A stretch of DNA of 64,000 nt from JAPUEK01 sp963815355 (GCA_963815355.1 CAWFGJ010000005.1:331097-395096); one strand, 5' to 3'. Positions 25,782 through 34,395 are shown, numbered from the stretch's first letter. Notes: generated by a model from the sequence alone, not told the origin. Program-made: numbers and translations.

Positions 25782-26512
25782 GGCATGATGCTCCCGCCAT
25801 TGATGCTCAGGCCCTGACCGGTGATGTAGGTGCCGCCGTCGCCGCCCAGAAACAGCGCCAAACGGGCGACCTCTTCGGGCTGGCCAAAGCGGGCCAGTGG
25901 AATGGCCAGCTCTTTGGCGCGCCACTCAGGGCTCATGTTGGCGGCCCCCAGCATCTCGGTGTCAATCGGGCCGGGGCACAGCGCATTGATCAGGATGCGC
26001 GGCGCGAATTCCTTGGCCCATGACCGTGTCAGCCCCAGCACGGCATGTTTCGACGCGACATAGGGCGAGAAGGTTTCGCGACCGTAGTAGGCCATGTCCG
26101 AGGCGATCAGGATGACCCGCGCCGGTGCCTGAGCGGTGCCCGACATCAGCCGGATCGCCGCCTGCCCCACCAGAAAGCTGCCGCGCAGGTTGACCGCGAT
26201 CACCCGGTCAAAATCGGCAACGGGCGTGTCCAAAAGCGGCGCTTCGTGGATGATGCCGGCGCAATGCACCAGAACATCCAGCCCGCCAAAGGCCGTGCCC
26301 ACCTGTGCTGCCATGGCCGCCACGGCGTCGGCGTCGGCCACATCGCACGCCAAGGGAAGGGCCTCGGCCGCGCCATTGGCACGCGCCCGTTCTGCTGTCG
26401 CCTCGGGGGCCCGCAGATCCGCCAAGGCCAACCGCGCACCCGTCCCGGCAAAGGCAAGGGCTACGGCGGCCCCAATGCCACGCGCCGCACCGGTGATCAG
26501 AACCCGGCTCAT
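25778..26512 (-). CDS. Short-chain dehydrogenase/reductase (SDR)
   Basis: A 244-residue classical SDR: VLITGAARGIGAAVALAFAG binds NAD(P), CDVADADAV marks the adenine pocket, VHCAGI replaces NNAG, the catalytic residues are Ser in LIASDMAYYG and Tyr/Lys in YVASKHAVLG, and ALCPGPIDTEM follows. Acts on an alcohol/ketone of unknown identity. It overlaps its neighbours by four bases on each side (26509-26512 and 25778-25781), so it is an internal gene of the ureohydrolase-permease operon. Confidence 0.85.
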   Translation of the reverse strand: MSRVLITGAARGIGAAVALAFAGTGARLALADLRAPEATAERARANGAAEALPLACDVADADAVAAMAAQVGTAFGGLDVLVHCAGIIHEAPLLDTPVADFDRVIAVNLRGSFLVGQAAIRLMSGTAQAPARVILIASDMAYYGRETFSPYVASKHAVLGLTRSWAKEFAPRILINALCPGPIDTEMLGAANMSPEWRAKELAIPLARFGQPEEVARLALFLGGDGGTYITGQGLSINGGSIMP

Positions 26513-27291
26513 GCCATCACCTCACCCCGGTCCAGCATCATCGCCTGCCCGGTAATATCGCGCGCGCCGTCCGAGGCGAGGAACAGATAGAGCGGCACCA
26601 TGTCATCCGGCTCCAGCAGGCCCGGCAACACCTGAGCACCCACAATCTCGGCCAGCAAATCGGCCTCGCTGCGCCCGGTGCGCAGGGCCATGTTGTGCAG
26701 CGACAGCATTGCCGCCTCGGTGCGCACCCAACCCGGACAAACCGCGTTCACACGGATGCCCTTTGGTGCCAATTCTTTCGCCATCACCCGCGTAAAGCCA
26801 AGATTGGCGTGTTTTGACGCGATATAGGCCGAAAATTCCGCCACAGCGACCCGGCTCCAGATCGACGCGGTCAGAATGATCCGCCCGCCAGGGCGCATCA
26901 GGGGGGCCGCGTGGCGTGTCACATAAAAGGTGCCGTTGGTGTTGATATCGGTGATGCGGCGGAACGTCTCTTCAATGGCGTCATCGGGGTCAAGGACCGG
27001 CGTGATCCGCTCCAGCCCGGCGTTGTTGACCAGAACATCCAGCCGCCCCAAGCCCGACAGCGCCGCCTTGACCGCCCGGCTGTCGGTGATGTCACATTCC
27101 AGCGCGCGGCATTCCCGCCCGGTCTGCGCAGAAATGTCCTTAGCCGCCGCATGGATGCCCGCCCCGCTGGACAGCACGATGACATCGGCCCCCGCCAGAG
27201 CAAATCCGCGCGCCACCGCAAAGCCGATGCCGCGGCTGGCCCCGGTGACAAGCACCGTCTCGCCGGTGAAGTCATACGCCACCTTGCCCAT
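26509..27291 (-). CDS. Short-chain dehydrogenase/reductase (SDR)
   Basis: A 260-residue classical SDR, second of the adjacent pair: VLVTGASRGIGFAVARGFA (cofactor), LVNNAGLERITPV, catalytic Ser in IILTASIWSRVAV and Tyr/Lys in YIASKHANLGF, then AVCPGWVRTEAA. It starts three bases after the agmatinase-family gene and overlaps the next SDR by four. Two consecutive, clearly different SDRs suggest successive oxidation/reduction steps on a carbon skeleton released by the ureohydrolase. Confidence 0.85.
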   Translation of the reverse strand: MGKVAYDFTGETVLVTGASRGIGFAVARGFALAGADVIVLSSGAGIHAAAKDISAQTGRECRALECDITDSRAVKAALSGLGRLDVLVNNAGLERITPVLDPDDAIEETFRRITDINTNGTFYVTRHAAPLMRPGGRIILTASIWSRVAVAEFSAYIASKHANLGFTRVMAKELAPKGIRVNAVCPGWVRTEAAMLSLHNMALRTGRSEADLLAEIVGAQVLPGLLEPDDMVPLYLFLASDGARDITGQAMMLDRGEVMA

Positions 27292-27294
27292 CGG

Positions 27295-28266
27295 TCACGC
27301 CCCGCGCGCGTGCATCACGCGACCGATCAGGTTCATCAAAACCTGCGCTGCAAGAATAGAGGTCGTGCCCGTATGGTCGTAATCCGGTGCGACTTCGACC
27401 AGATCAATGCCCACCACCGTGCCGCGCTTGCAAAGCCCCGCAAGCAATTCGAGCACCTCATAATAGATGAACCCGCCATGCGATGGGGTCCCGGTGCCCG
27501 GTGCGATGGAAGGGTCAAACCCGTCGATATCAATGGTCACATAATAGCGCGCACCCGCCGGCACGCGCGCCAGCACCGCCTCTACCCCCAGCTTGCGGAT
27601 CTGGCGCACCGACAGAATGTCCGAGCCCATGGCCCGCGCCGCGTCATAGCCATCCTTGGCTGTCGACGACACGTTGCGAATGCCGAACTGCGAAAGCCCC
27701 GTCACATAGGGTTTTTCCGCCGCCCGCCGCATCGGATTGCCGTGGCCATACCGCACACCGTGCCGCACATCGACGAAATCAAGGTGGGCATCGAACTGCA
27801 CGATATGGATCGGGCCGTTCTTGGCACAATCGTCAGCGAAGGCCGCGACACAAGGAATGTTGATTGAGTGATCGCCCCCAAGCACCACCGGCAGCGCCCC
27901 GGCCGCAAGGATCTTGCGCACCCCGTATTCGATGTTGGCATGGCTGGTTTCGGTATCGGTGTGCACGATATCCGCATCCCCCAGATCGACCATCCGCACC
28001 TTGTCGGCGGGCAGGTAGGTGACATCGTCTTCGTGGTCATAGGCGCCGCCATGACCAAACGAGAACAGCGTCGATGCCTCGCGGATGCCGCGCGGCCCAA
28101 AGCGCGCGCCCGCCCGCCACTGGGTGCCAAAATCAAAGGGCGCGCCAAGGATGGCAACATCCGCTTCGATCTTGTCCCAATCCGGTTGGTAAGGGCTTTT
28201 GCCAAAGGTGCAGATGCCCACAAACGGAAGGTTCAGACGGCCGTTGTCGTAAGAATTCCCGGTCAT
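27295..28266 (-). CDS. Ureohydrolase of the agmatinase/guanidino-acid hydrolase family
   Basis: A 323-residue binuclear-metal enzyme that releases urea from a guanidino compound. All ligand motifs are present: GGDHSINIP, FDAHLDFVD and TIDIDGFDPSIAPGTGTP. Agmatine is a reasonable substrate because an arginine decarboxylase lies 6 kb away, but guanidinobutyrate, guanidinopropionate or free guanidine hydrolases share these motifs. The N-terminal third carries the usual GAPFDFGTQWRAGARFGPRGIR. It is the promoter-proximal gene of the operon running left to the permease, divergent from a LysR regulator. Ribosome site AGGAAAG. Confidence 0.82.
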   Translation of the reverse strand: MTGNSYDNGRLNLPFVGICTFGKSPYQPDWDKIEADVAILGAPFDFGTQWRAGARFGPRGIREASTLFSFGHGGAYDHEDDVTYLPADKVRMVDLGDADIVHTDTETSHANIEYGVRKILAAGALPVVLGGDHSINIPCVAAFADDCAKNGPIHIVQFDAHLDFVDVRHGVRYGHGNPMRRAAEKPYVTGLSQFGIRNVSSTAKDGYDAARAMGSDILSVRQIRKLGVEAVLARVPAGARYYVTIDIDGFDPSIAPGTGTPSHGGFIYYEVLELLAGLCKRGTVVGIDLVEVAPDYDHTGTTSILAAQVLMNLIGRVMHARGA

Positions 28267-28275
28267 GATCTTTCC

Positions 28276-28290
28276 TGTATTTGGAATACA
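28276..28290. promoter_or_regulatory. Palindrome in the ureohydrolase/LysR divergent promoter
   Basis: TGTATT-TGG-AATACA is a perfect 6+3+6 inverted repeat of LysR-box type (it contains T-N11-A), about ten bases upstream of the ureohydrolase start. It is a likely operator for the LysR at 28364. Confidence 0.55.
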
Positions 28291-28340
28291 CCAGAAGCAT
28301 GATCGCGAAACTTCACTCCAAGAATACCTATGTTTCTACG

Positions 28341-28354
28341 TTTACTTGTGTAAA
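28341..28354. promoter_or_regulatory. Second palindrome, next to the LysR start
   Basis: TTTAC-TTGT-GTAAA is a perfect 5+4+5 repeat ten bases upstream of the LysR ATG at 28364. It could be an autoregulatory site; the sequence differs from the first palindrome. Confidence 0.4.
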
Positions 28355-28363
28355 TCTCTATGT

Positions 28364-29293
28364 ATGAACACGAGCCCCGCCAGCTATCCTTTCAAGAAAT
28401 CCGCCTTTGGCGACGTTGATCTGCGTCTGCTGCGGGTCTTTTCCGAAATCGTGCGCTGCAACGGATTTTCGGCCGCGCAGGCAAGTTTGGGCATGAGTCA
28501 GGCAACGATCTCTGCCCACATGCGCCATCTGGAAGAGCGCATCGGCGTGCGCTTGTGTGAGCGCGGGCGCAGCGGGTTCTACCTGACCACCGAGGGCAAG
28601 CAAATCCATCTGGCGATGCTGGATCTTTTCGGCTCCATCGAAACCTTTCAAGCGGCAACGGGCGGTGTTCAGGGGGAAATGACCGGACGGTTGGCCTTTG
28701 GCACCGTCGACGCGATGACCACCAACAAAAAGCTCAACCTGCACGCCGCGATCGGGATGTTTGCACAACTGGCCCCCAAAGTGCATCTCGACATCGACAT
28801 CGCCGCCCCGCAAGTGCTGTCGCAAGGGGTGATGAGTGGCCGCTACCATGTCGTCTTGATGCCAAAGCAGCCGCATCTTGCGCAGATGCATGCCGTTGAT
28901 ATCTTTTCGGAAACGCAGAACCTGTATTGTGGCCAGCGTCATCCGCTCTTTGCGTCCAAGGATGCGGATGTGACGCCGGAAGTGCTGGCGACACAGGCGT
29001 TTGCGGGTCGGTCCTATATGTTGAATGAGCGGCTGTGCGGCGTGGATTTTCGCTGGACCGCGATGACGGCGCATATGGAGGGCACGTTGCTGATGCTCTT
29101 GTCTGGCGCCTATATCGGATTTCTGCCCGACCACTACGCCGCCCCAGCTGTGCGCGACGGCCGCCTGAAGGCCTTGGCCCCAAACCGGTTTACCTTTGAG
29201 GATACGTTCCAGATTATTCATTCCCGCGAACGCCCGACGCGCGCAGCGGAACTGCTGACCAGATCGACCGTGGACGCAATCGTCCGGGACTAG
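28364..29293 (+). CDS. LysR-family regulator of the ureohydrolase operon
   Basis: A 309-residue LysR regulator: HTH at about 25-65 (GFSAAQASLGMSQATISAHMRHLEERIG), then a periplasmic-binding-type effector domain. Divergence from the ureohydrolase across a 97-base interval holding two palindromes makes it the probable local activator. ATG 28364 is the first start after the AT-rich intergenic DNA; earlier in-frame codons (from 28265) would overlap the ureohydrolase start. The effector is unknown, plausibly the guanidino compound or its product. Confidence 0.85.
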   Translation: MNTSPASYPFKKSAFGDVDLRLLRVFSEIVRCNGFSAAQASLGMSQATISAHMRHLEERIGVRLCERGRSGFYLTTEGKQIHLAMLDLFGSIETFQAATGGVQGEMTGRLAFGTVDAMTTNKKLNLHAAIGMFAQLAPKVHLDIDIAAPQVLSQGVMSGRYHVVLMPKQPHLAQMHAVDIFSETQNLYCGQRHPLFASKDADVTPEVLATQAFAGRSYMLNERLCGVDFRWTAMTAHMEGTLLMLLSGAYIGFLPDHYAAPAVRDGRLKALAPNRFTFEDTFQIIHSRERPTRAAELLTRSTVDAIVRD

Positions 29294-29382
29294 GATCGGC
29301 CCGCAGCGATGACACAGATCAATGCCGCCCCCTACAATCCGCGCGATAATCAGCGCAGCCGAAATTTAGGGAGACATTCGTC

Positions 29383-30138
29383 ATGCAATTCGATTTCAAC
29401 AAAAAGACGGCCATTGTGACAGGGGCGGCCTCGGGCATCGGCGCAGCGATTGCCCGTGATCTGGCGCGCTATGGCGCGACTGTTGTCTTGGCGGATATGG
29501 ACGTTGCTGGCATGACCTCGGTGGCCGATGAGATCAAGGCAGCCGGCGGTGCTGCGTTTTGCCAAAAGACCGATACCAGTGTCGCGGCAGAGGTGGAGAA
29601 ACTGGTGGCCTATGCTGTGGCGCAGACGGGCGCGCTGCATCTGCTGGTGAACAACGCAGGCATTGGCGGCCCGGCGGCTCCGGTCGGGGACTATCCTCTG
29701 GACGGCTGGCACAAGGTGATCGACGTCAACCTGAATGGCGTCTTTTACGGGATGCGCTACGGCATCCCCGAAATGGTCAAGGCGGGCGGCGGGGCGATCG
29801 TCAACTTGGCGTCAATCTTGGGTTCGGTCGGATTTGCGACGGCCAGCGCTTATGTTGCGGCAAAGCATGCCGTTGTCGGCCTGACCAAAGTCGCCGCAAT
29901 CGAATATGCCAAAGCCGGGGTGCGCGTGAATTCGGTTGGCCCGGGTTTCATCGCAACGCCGCTTTTGGACAAGAACCTTGACGAAGCCACCTTGGGCGTC
30001 ATTGCCGCGATGCATCCGGTGGGGCGTCTTGGCACGGCGCAAGAGGTGTCGGGGCTGACTTGTTTCCTGCTGTCAGATCAGGCCAGTTTCATCACCGGAA
30101 GCTACCACCTGGTCGATGGCGGTTTCACCGCACAATAG
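29383..30138 (+). CDS. Short-chain dehydrogenase/reductase (SDR)
   Basis: A 251-residue classical SDR: TAIVTGAASGIGAAIARDLA (cofactor), LVNNAGIGGPAAP, Ser in IVNLASILGSVG, Tyr/Lys in YVAAKHAVVGLTK, and NSVGPGFIATPLL. Asp in VVLADMD suggests NAD(H) preference. Ribosome site GGGAG upstream of ATG 29383. Substrate unknown. It stands between the LysR (same strand) and the TetR gene (opposite). Confidence 0.85.
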   Translation: MQFDFNKKTAIVTGAASGIGAAIARDLARYGATVVLADMDVAGMTSVADEIKAAGGAAFCQKTDTSVAAEVEKLVAYAVAQTGALHLLVNNAGIGGPAAPVGDYPLDGWHKVIDVNLNGVFYGMRYGIPEMVKAGGGAIVNLASILGSVGFATASAYVAAKHAVVGLTKVAAIEYAKAGVRVNSVGPGFIATPLLDKNLDEATLGVIAAMHPVGRLGTAQEVSGLTCFLLSDQASFITGSYHLVDGGFTAQ

Positions 30139-30214
30139 CTTGGCCCGCCCTAAGCGGATCCTGCGGCGCGCGGCGGTAGGACGCCAGCGCCCGCCTCGCC
30201 CAAAAGCGGTCCAA

Positions 30215-30841
30215 TTACCCAAGCCTCACAGACACGACCGCGCGAAAGTAGAAATTCAGCATTTCGTCCAGCGACTGGGGATTGCGCCGCAAGCGGCTGC
30301 GCAATGCGGCCCCCTCCCAGCAATTGATCAGCAGGTCGGCCAACTGCGCGACATCGGTTTCAGGAGCAAGGTCGCCGCCCTGCCGCGCTTCTTCCAGACA
30401 GCCCGCCATGCGCTGGGCAATAAAGGAAAAACACGCCTCGATCTTCTGCCGGAACACTTCGCTCACGCCTGACAGTTCCTGACCCAAGCCACCCAGAAGG
30501 CACCCCATATAGCCCTCTTCCCGGTAGGATTGCTGTGTCATCTCAAAAAACGCCCGAACCCGCACAAGCGGTGGGCGGGTTGTGTCATCCAGACAGGCTG
30601 CAAGGCCGCCATGCACCTGCGCCATATAACTGTCGACCACCTGTAGGGCGAAATCTTCCTTGTCCCGGAAGTGATGGTAAAAGGACCCCTTCGGCGTCTT
30701 GGTCTCCGCCAACAGCGCCTGAAGCCCCAAGTCGTTGTAACCATGCTTCAAAAGCATAGAGAGGCCCGCGCCGATCAGGCGTTGCTTGGTCGCATGCATC
30801 CCGGGTGGGCTGTCGGCGGCGGGCCTAAGGTCTGTATTCAT
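30215..30841 (-). CDS. TetR/AcrR-family repressor
   Basis: A 208-residue regulator. The N-terminal HTH (KQRLIGAGLSMLLKHGYNDLGLQALLAETKTPKGSFYHHF) is canonical TetR, and the C-terminal ligand domain resembles the AcuR/NemR side of the family (WEGAALRSRLRRNPQSLDEML). It is downstream of a cupin gene in the same direction (about 50 bases). A perfect TetR-type palindrome stands before that cupin, so it probably represses its own operon and is released by an electrophile or small carbonyl ligand. The last point is inference from operator type. Confidence 0.85.
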   Translation of the reverse strand: MNTDLRPAADSPPGMHATKQRLIGAGLSMLLKHGYNDLGLQALLAETKTPKGSFYHHFRDKEDFALQVVDSYMAQVHGGLAACLDDTTRPPLVRVRAFFEMTQQSYREEGYMGCLLGGLGQELSGVSEVFRQKIEACFSFIAQRMAGCLEEARQGGDLAPETDVAQLADLLINCWEGAALRSRLRRNPQSLDEMLNFYFRAVVSVRLG

Positions 30842-30892
30842 CGCCCGTCCTGCAATTTGGATCGATGTGACCGCGCAGGCTGGCGGTTTGGC

Positions 30893-31279
30893 TTAACCCT
30901 TGGTCATCTCGATCATGTGGTTGATCACGTGGCTGTGCTCATGCTGAGGGCTAAACATGATGATCTCTGCGTCTTCGTCAATCTTTACGTTGTGCCCCGG
31001 CGGCCAATAAAACAGATCCTGCGCGGCAACGGTCTCTTTGGCGCCCGCGGCATCGGTTGTTGTCAGCCTGCCCTTCAGCACAAACCCCCAATGGGGGCTT
31101 TGGCACAGGTTTCCTTCAAGCCCTTGAAACAGCGGGGTCGTATCCACCCCTGCCGAAAGCGTGAAATACTCACCGCTGATCTTGCCCAACCCGGTTGCGT
31201 CGCCGAAATTCATGTGTTGCCGGATGGTGGCGCCGGGGATCTGCATCTTGATGTCGACTTGGTCTTTCGCGACTCGCAT
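30893..31279 (-). CDS. Cupin-like protein (128 aa)
   Basis: A 128-residue single cupin: the first motif region is HWGFVLKGRLTTTDAAG and the second is DLFYWPPGHNVKIDEDAEIIMFSP. Possible metal ligands are His in SPHWG and PPGHN. Ribosome site GGGAGAGAG before ATG 31279. It is the first gene of a cupin-TetR unit with an operator 32 bases upstream, so it is the probable repressed target. No enzymatic function assigned. Confidence 0.75.
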   Translation of the reverse strand: MRVAKDQVDIKMQIPGATIRQHMNFGDATGLGKISGEYFTLSAGVDTTPLFQGLEGNLCQSPHWGFVLKGRLTTTDAAGAKETVAAQDLFYWPPGHNVKIDEDAEIIMFSPQHEHSHVINHMIEMTKG

Positions 31280-31310
31280 TTTCTCTCTCCCGATTGATTG
31301 CTGAAGTGAT

Positions 31311-31326
31311 TAGACCGAACGGTCTA
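31311..31326. promoter_or_regulatory. TetR-type operator
   Basis: TAGACCG-AA-CGGTCTA, a perfect 7+2+7 inverted repeat with the TAGACC...GGTCTA core typical of NemR-like TetR regulators, placed 32 bases before the cupin-tetR operon start. Confidence 0.75.
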
Positions 31327-31473
31327 TTCAAGCTACAACCAGCAGACACGATCCGTCAAGCTTCCAGAATATGCCCGCCGATTGGCTGCGCGATCGGGCT
31401 GGGATTGGGTTCAGGGTCAAAGGGCGGCTGCCTGCCATCATGACCGGTCGCAACCGAAAGACCCGCAAAGCAG

Positions 31474-31506
31474 ACACCCCCGGCCGCTGGCAGCGACCGG
31501 GGGTGT
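31474..31506 (-). terminator. Strong hairpin terminator after the SDR at 31539
   Basis: ACACCCCCGG (31474-31483) pairs perfectly with CCGGGGGTGT (31497-31506) around a 13-base loop. On the minus strand it begins about 33 bases after the SDR stop. The T-tract is poor, so efficiency is uncertain. Confidence 0.5.
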
Positions 31507-31538
31507 TGTGACAGTTCGCAGAACTCAAACCGGATGCG

Positions 31539-32243
31539 TCAGACCGAGCGCGTCAGGCCACCGTCAATCCGCAGGTTTTGGCCGGTCATGTAGCCGCCTT
31601 CTTCGGATGCAAGCCAACCAATCAGCGACGACACTTCTGCCGAGCGGCCATACCGGCCCAGCGGAATCCGCGCCCGGCGGTCTTGGGTTTCAGGCAAGCT
31701 GTCGATGAAACCCGGCAAAAGATTGTTCATCCGGATGTTGTCGGCGGCGTATTTATCGGCATACAGCTTGGTAAATGCCGCAAGCCCGGCGCGGAACACG
31801 GCCGATGTGGGGAACAGCGGATCGGGCTCAAAAGCAGCAAAAGTAGAGATGTTGATGATAGAGCCACCGCCCTGCGCCTGCATCAAGGGCGTGACAAGGC
31901 GGGTCGGACGGATCACGTTCAAAAGATAGAACTCCATCCCCAAGTGCCAATCGTCATCAGAGATGTCGAGCACCGGGCCTTTGGGTCCGTGCCCGGCAGA
32001 ATTGACCAGCACATCGACCCGACCCCAACGATCCTGAGCGCCTTTCACCAAAGCCTCCAGATCGGCGACGGAGCGGTTGGAACCCGTCACCCCAAAGCCG
32101 CCCAGTTCCTTCCCAAGCGCTTCGCCCTTGCCCGACGACGACAAGATGCCAACCCGAAAGCCATCGGCCGCGAGACGACGGGCAGCATCGGCCCCAAGGC
32201 CACTGCCGCCGGCGGTGATAAGTGCGACTTTTTCTGTTGGCAT
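31539..32243 (-). CDS. Short-chain dehydrogenase/reductase (SDR)
   Basis: A 234-residue SDR: VALITAGGSGLGADAARRLA (cofactor loop with GGSGLG), LVNSAGHGPKGPVLD, Ser in IINISTFAAFEPD, and a shifted active-site region FPTSAVFRAGLAAFTKLYADKYAADNI with no clear YxxxK. The usual Tyr of the YxxxK motif seems replaced (SAVFRAG), so it may be a divergent or inactive SDR. ATG 32243 has GGAG seven bases upstream. Divergent from the LysR at 32342. Confidence 0.78.
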   Translation of the reverse strand: MPTEKVALITAGGSGLGADAARRLAADGFRVGILSSSGKGEALGKELGGFGVTGSNRSVADLEALVKGAQDRWGRVDVLVNSAGHGPKGPVLDISDDDWHLGMEFYLLNVIRPTRLVTPLMQAQGGGSIINISTFAAFEPDPLFPTSAVFRAGLAAFTKLYADKYAADNIRMNNLLPGFIDSLPETQDRRARIPLGRYGRSAEVSSLIGWLASEEGGYMTGQNLRIDGGLTRSV

Positions 32244-32341
32244 CGGAGTCTCCATTTATGATCCTTACCCTGAATACCAGCAACCGCGCGACACCGCACA
32301 TCAGAATTGATGTTTGCTGCCAATAGGAATACTCCTGTCAA

Positions 32342-33235
32342 ATGACCAGTCTTCCGCCCCTTAACGCGCTGCGTGCTTTCGATGTCGCGGGCCGTCACCT
32401 TAACTTTCGCGCCGCCGCCGATGAAATGGGTGTCACGCAGGGGGCTGTCGCCCAGCAAGTGCGCCTGCTTGAGGCCCATTTGGGGGTGCCGCTTTTTGAC
32501 CGACTGCCAAAGGGTTTGGCCTTTACGTCCGCGGGTCGGGGGTATCACGCACGGGTTGCGGCCGCGTTTGTGGACCTGCGCTCCGCGACGGATGTTCTGC
32601 GCCCGGAACCGGGAAAAGTGCTGGTCAGCGTCACGCCCACTTTTGCGGCAAAATGGCTGATCCCAAACTTGCCCGATTTCTCTGCCGCACATCCCGAAAT
32701 TGACCTGCGTATTTTGGCGACCGAGAAAGTATCAAGTTTTCATGGGGATGGGATTGACCTTGCCGTGAGGCAGGCCCGCCCGCCCTTTGGCGCGACGCTG
32801 GAGGCTATCCGCCTTTTCCGCCAAGACATCGTCGCCGTGGCCTCCCCCCAACTGCTGGAGCAGCACCCTTGGCCGATCGAACCACCCACCCTGTCGCGTT
32901 TGGCGAAACTGCACGATGCCCATGATCTGTGGCCCGCGTTTCTGGCAGCCCTGCGGATTGAGGATCACAGCAGGCATGGCCTTCGGCTGAACCAGACAGC
33001 GCTTGCCATCGACGCCGCCCTCTCCGGTCAGGGGGTTGCACTGGTCAGCGCCTTTCTGGTGGCCAGAGAACTTGCGGCCGGAACATTGGTTCAGGTCACG
33101 CCCGAACGGCTGTCAGGCGCGCAAGATTTCTATCTACTGGCCGAACGCCAGCCCAAGCGCAGCGGTGCAACAGAAGCGGTGTTGCAATGGTTCCGTTCCA
33201 AGGCGGCACCCGACCCGCCCGCTGTCGAAGATTGA
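32342..33235 (+). CDS. LysR-family regulator (GcvA-like)
   Basis: A 297-residue LysR of the GcvA branch: LPPLNALRAFDVAGRHLNFRAAADEMGVTQGAVAQQVRLLEAHLG, then PLFDRLPKGLAFTSAGRGY and VSVTPTFAAKWLIPNL. It is divergent from the SDR at 32243 and probably regulates it. The interval of about 100 bases is AT-rich. Members of this branch respond to amino acids or similar small acids; the ligand here is unknown. Confidence 0.85.
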   Translation: MTSLPPLNALRAFDVAGRHLNFRAAADEMGVTQGAVAQQVRLLEAHLGVPLFDRLPKGLAFTSAGRGYHARVAAAFVDLRSATDVLRPEPGKVLVSVTPTFAAKWLIPNLPDFSAAHPEIDLRILATEKVSSFHGDGIDLAVRQARPPFGATLEAIRLFRQDIVAVASPQLLEQHPWPIEPPTLSRLAKLHDAHDLWPAFLAALRIEDHSRHGLRLNQTALAIDAALSGQGVALVSAFLVARELAAGTLVQVTPERLSGAQDFYLLAERQPKRSGATEAVLQWFRSKAAPDPPAVED

Positions 33236-33269
33236 TCCACAGGATCGGCGCAAACCGTGCAGGCAACGC

Positions 33270-34391
33270 CTAGCGACGGCGCAGCGCGTCTTCCAGCAAT
33301 CCGCGAACAAGGCTGGGTGGCACGTCCTCGGCCACGAACGCCTCGCCGATCCCGCGCGCAAGGATGAAACGCAGGCGACCGTCGATCACCTTCTTGTCTT
33401 GCCCCATCAACCCGACCAGCACCTCGGCACTGGGCAACTCACCTGCAATGTCGGCCAGATCGGTTTTCATCCCCATGGCCTTCAGATGCGCACGCACCCG
33501 GCTTGGCGCTTCTTGGGCGCACAACCCAAGCCGCTGGCTTAGCTCAAATGCAAGCGCGCAACCGATCGCCACCCCCTCGCCGTGCAACAGACGCTCTGAA
33601 TACCCCGTGGCCTTTTCCAGCGCGTGACAGAACGTGTGTCCAAGGTTCAAAAGCGCGCGTTCGCCCTCTTCTGTCTCATCGCGGCTGACGATCCCGGCCT
33701 TCATCTCGACAGAGCGGCGCACGGCATATTGGCGCTTGGCCGTGTCATGGCGCAGATTGGGGCCATGCGTTTCCAGCCACTCAAAAAACGACGCGTCGCC
33801 CAAAAGGCCGTATTTGACAACCTCGCCATAGCCAGCGCGAAAGTCCCGCAAGGGCAGGCTGCCAAGCACGTCGATATCCGCCAGTACAAGGCTGGGCTGA
33901 TGAAACGCCCCGATCAGGTTCTTGCCCGCGATTGAGTTGATGCCGGTCTTGCCGCCGACAGAACTGTCGACCTGCGCCAGAAGCGTCGTCGGGATTTGAA
34001 CAAAGCGCACACCACGGCGCAAGACGGCCGCAGCAAAGCCCACCAGATCGCCCACAACGCCGCCACCGAACGCAATGACGATGTCACGCCGCTCGACCTT
34101 TTGTTCCAGCAACCATTCCACGGATCGGCCAAACTGCTCCCACCCTTTGGAGCTTTCGCCGGGCGGGATAGCCATTGCGGTGCAGCTGATGCCCGCGACC
34201 TCCAATGCCTCGACCAGACGCATCAAATGATGGGCCGCAACCGTATCATCCGTGATCACCGCCACGCGCTTTCGCCGCAGCAGAGGGGCGATTTCCGCCC
34301 CGGCGCGGTCAATCAGGCCAGACCCGATCCTCACCTCATAGCTGCGCGCTCCCAGTGCCACTGGCACCACATCAACCGCCTGGCTGACCAT
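33270..34391 (-). CDS. aroB: 3-dehydroquinate synthase
   Basis: Converts DAHP to 3-dehydroquinate, the second step of the shikimate pathway, with NAD and a divalent metal. The 373-residue product has GGGVVGDLVGFAAAVLRRGVRFVQIPTTLLAQVDSSVGGKTGIN and the metal-binding ERALLNLGHTFCHALE, with HGEGVAIG downstream. ATG 34391 follows GAAAGGAGCTGAGCCA; the open frame beyond is not coding. It starts four bases after aroK, the standard aroK-aroB order. Confidence 0.96.
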   Translation of the reverse strand: MVSQAVDVVPVALGARSYEVRIGSGLIDRAGAEIAPLLRRKRVAVITDDTVAAHHLMRLVEALEVAGISCTAMAIPPGESSKGWEQFGRSVEWLLEQKVERRDIVIAFGGGVVGDLVGFAAAVLRRGVRFVQIPTTLLAQVDSSVGGKTGINSIAGKNLIGAFHQPSLVLADIDVLGSLPLRDFRAGYGEVVKYGLLGDASFFEWLETHGPNLRHDTAKRQYAVRRSVEMKAGIVSRDETEEGERALLNLGHTFCHALEKATGYSERLLHGEGVAIGCALAFELSQRLGLCAQEAPSRVRAHLKAMGMKTDLADIAGELPSAEVLVGLMGQDKKVIDGRLRFILARGIGEAFVAEDVPPSLVRGLLEDALRRR

Positions 34392-34395
34392 TGGC

